Below, piece by piece: positions 63,237 through 64,000 of a stretch of 64,000 nucleotides of DNA. This DNA is from Dipetalonema caudispina (taxonomy: Eukaryota; Nematoda; Chromadorea; Rhabditida; Onchocercidae): assembly GCA_013365325.1 (NCBI GenBank), contig JABVXV010000238.1, positions 1 to 64,000 of the forward strand. Reading direction: 5' to 3'. The translations under genes and the position numbers were made by a program. The notes under the pieces are model-generated. The model searched no databases, was not told where the DNA came from, and was given only the letters and a program-made list of their open reading frames with translations. Position 1 is the first letter of the stretch, and each line of letters begins with the position of its first letter.

Positions 63237-64000
63237 CTGAAACAAATTAAAAATGAATTCGTTTCGGTTAAATGAAATTAATAACTTTAAGTGCATAATG
63301 ATGAAGCAATATTTTCCATATATATCTCATCAGTATGATAACATAATCGTCACAATGAAATAGATAGATAATATGATATCAGTATGGTAAAATATATTCA
63401 ACAAGTGTAGAAAAAATTCTAATAACTTAATAATTTTAATCAATGATAAAAGTAAATTAAAAATGGGATGATTTCATTATTTTTCATAATTTCTCATTGA
63501 TAACTTTAAATTTACGAGCAGTATGACATTGATTTCCAATGTTTCATATTCGATAATTTATGAAATATGGGCATGAAATTAATATGAATGGAAATTTTTA
63601 CCTATCTCGTATATATGTAGTAATTGTTCCCAATTTGAGGGAAGATTTTTTCCATCTCATCATCCAAATCAAACTTTATCACCAATTCACAATATCAAAC
63701 AGTAAACAAAGTATACTGAAAATTACTTTTTTTTTTTCTTTTTTTCAATAAAATAAATAAAAGATTACGAAGAATTGCATGAAATATTGAAAATTGCACA
63801 ATTGCAATTTCAAAATTCGAGGAATTTCGAATTAAAAAATTATTCAAGAATAATTTTAATACAAAAAATCGATAAATGATGATGCAATTTTGCGAAAAAA
63901 AAAAAAAAAACTTTCAAAATATGACACTGAGAAAAATACATATATACTATCCAGGTAGCAATACAATACTTCAATGTTTATGGATGGATAAAGGTATAGG
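63237..64000. other. Upstream flank or intron of the Dispatched-family gene
   Basis: AT-rich, with a T run at 63727-63745 and an A run at 63895-63911. One or more missing 5' exons may lie here or beyond the window. A minus-strand open stretch near 63950-64000 is too short and unanchored to call. Confidence 0.5.

Overview
The window is nuclear DNA from an AT-rich nematode. The clearest evidence is a spliced prepro-neuropeptide gene encoding KSAYMRFG/KSSYMRFG peptides (the FLP-6 family, known from nematodes). Many short introns with T-rich TTTCAG/TTTTAG acceptors, and first coding exons sitting directly behind acceptor-like sites (consistent with spliced-leader trans-splicing), agree with this. 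A parasitic clade III type (spirurid/ascaridid) would fit the composition, but the species cannot be fixed from sequence alone. No tRNA, rRNA, CRISPR, bacterial endosymbiont insert or complete transposon was recognised.

Layout. Positions 1-39,000 are gene-poor and crowded with microsatellites (ATT/AAT, GAT, GA, GGAA), homopolymer A/T runs, degenerate minisatellites, two minisatellites with a dimeric higher-order pattern, a 37-bp perfect palindrome and several G-rich tracts. A few isolated segments there look like small spliced exons (819-897, 31280-31926, 34711-34955, 35035-37114) but could not be joined into a gene with confidence. From 39 kb the character changes to unique coding DNA. A three-peptide flp-6 gene (+, 39048-40000) is followed convergently by a 15-exon gene for an unrecognised 616-aa protein (-, 46538-40934) built from a tandemly duplicated domain. 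A roughly 3.2-kb divergent intergenic region rich in simple repeats and a strong G-quadruplex candidate separates it from a 7-exon C2H2 zinc-finger gene (+, 49737-52352). After about 3 kb of intergenic DNA comes the 3' part of a Dispatched-family (CHE-14/PTD-2-like) 12-TM RND transporter (-, 17 exons, stop at 55327, 5' end not found).

The gene models were built by hand from splice sites; reading phase is consistent across every junction in the four main genes. The genes do not form an obvious pathway: a secreted neuropeptide, a possible cytoplasmic/germline-type nematode protein, a nuclear zinc-finger protein and an apical membrane exporter. The most striking oddity is a 40-bp piece of exon 6 of the 616-aa gene that reappears, with 26 bp of it tandemly triplicated, 10 kb away at 34.3 kb.
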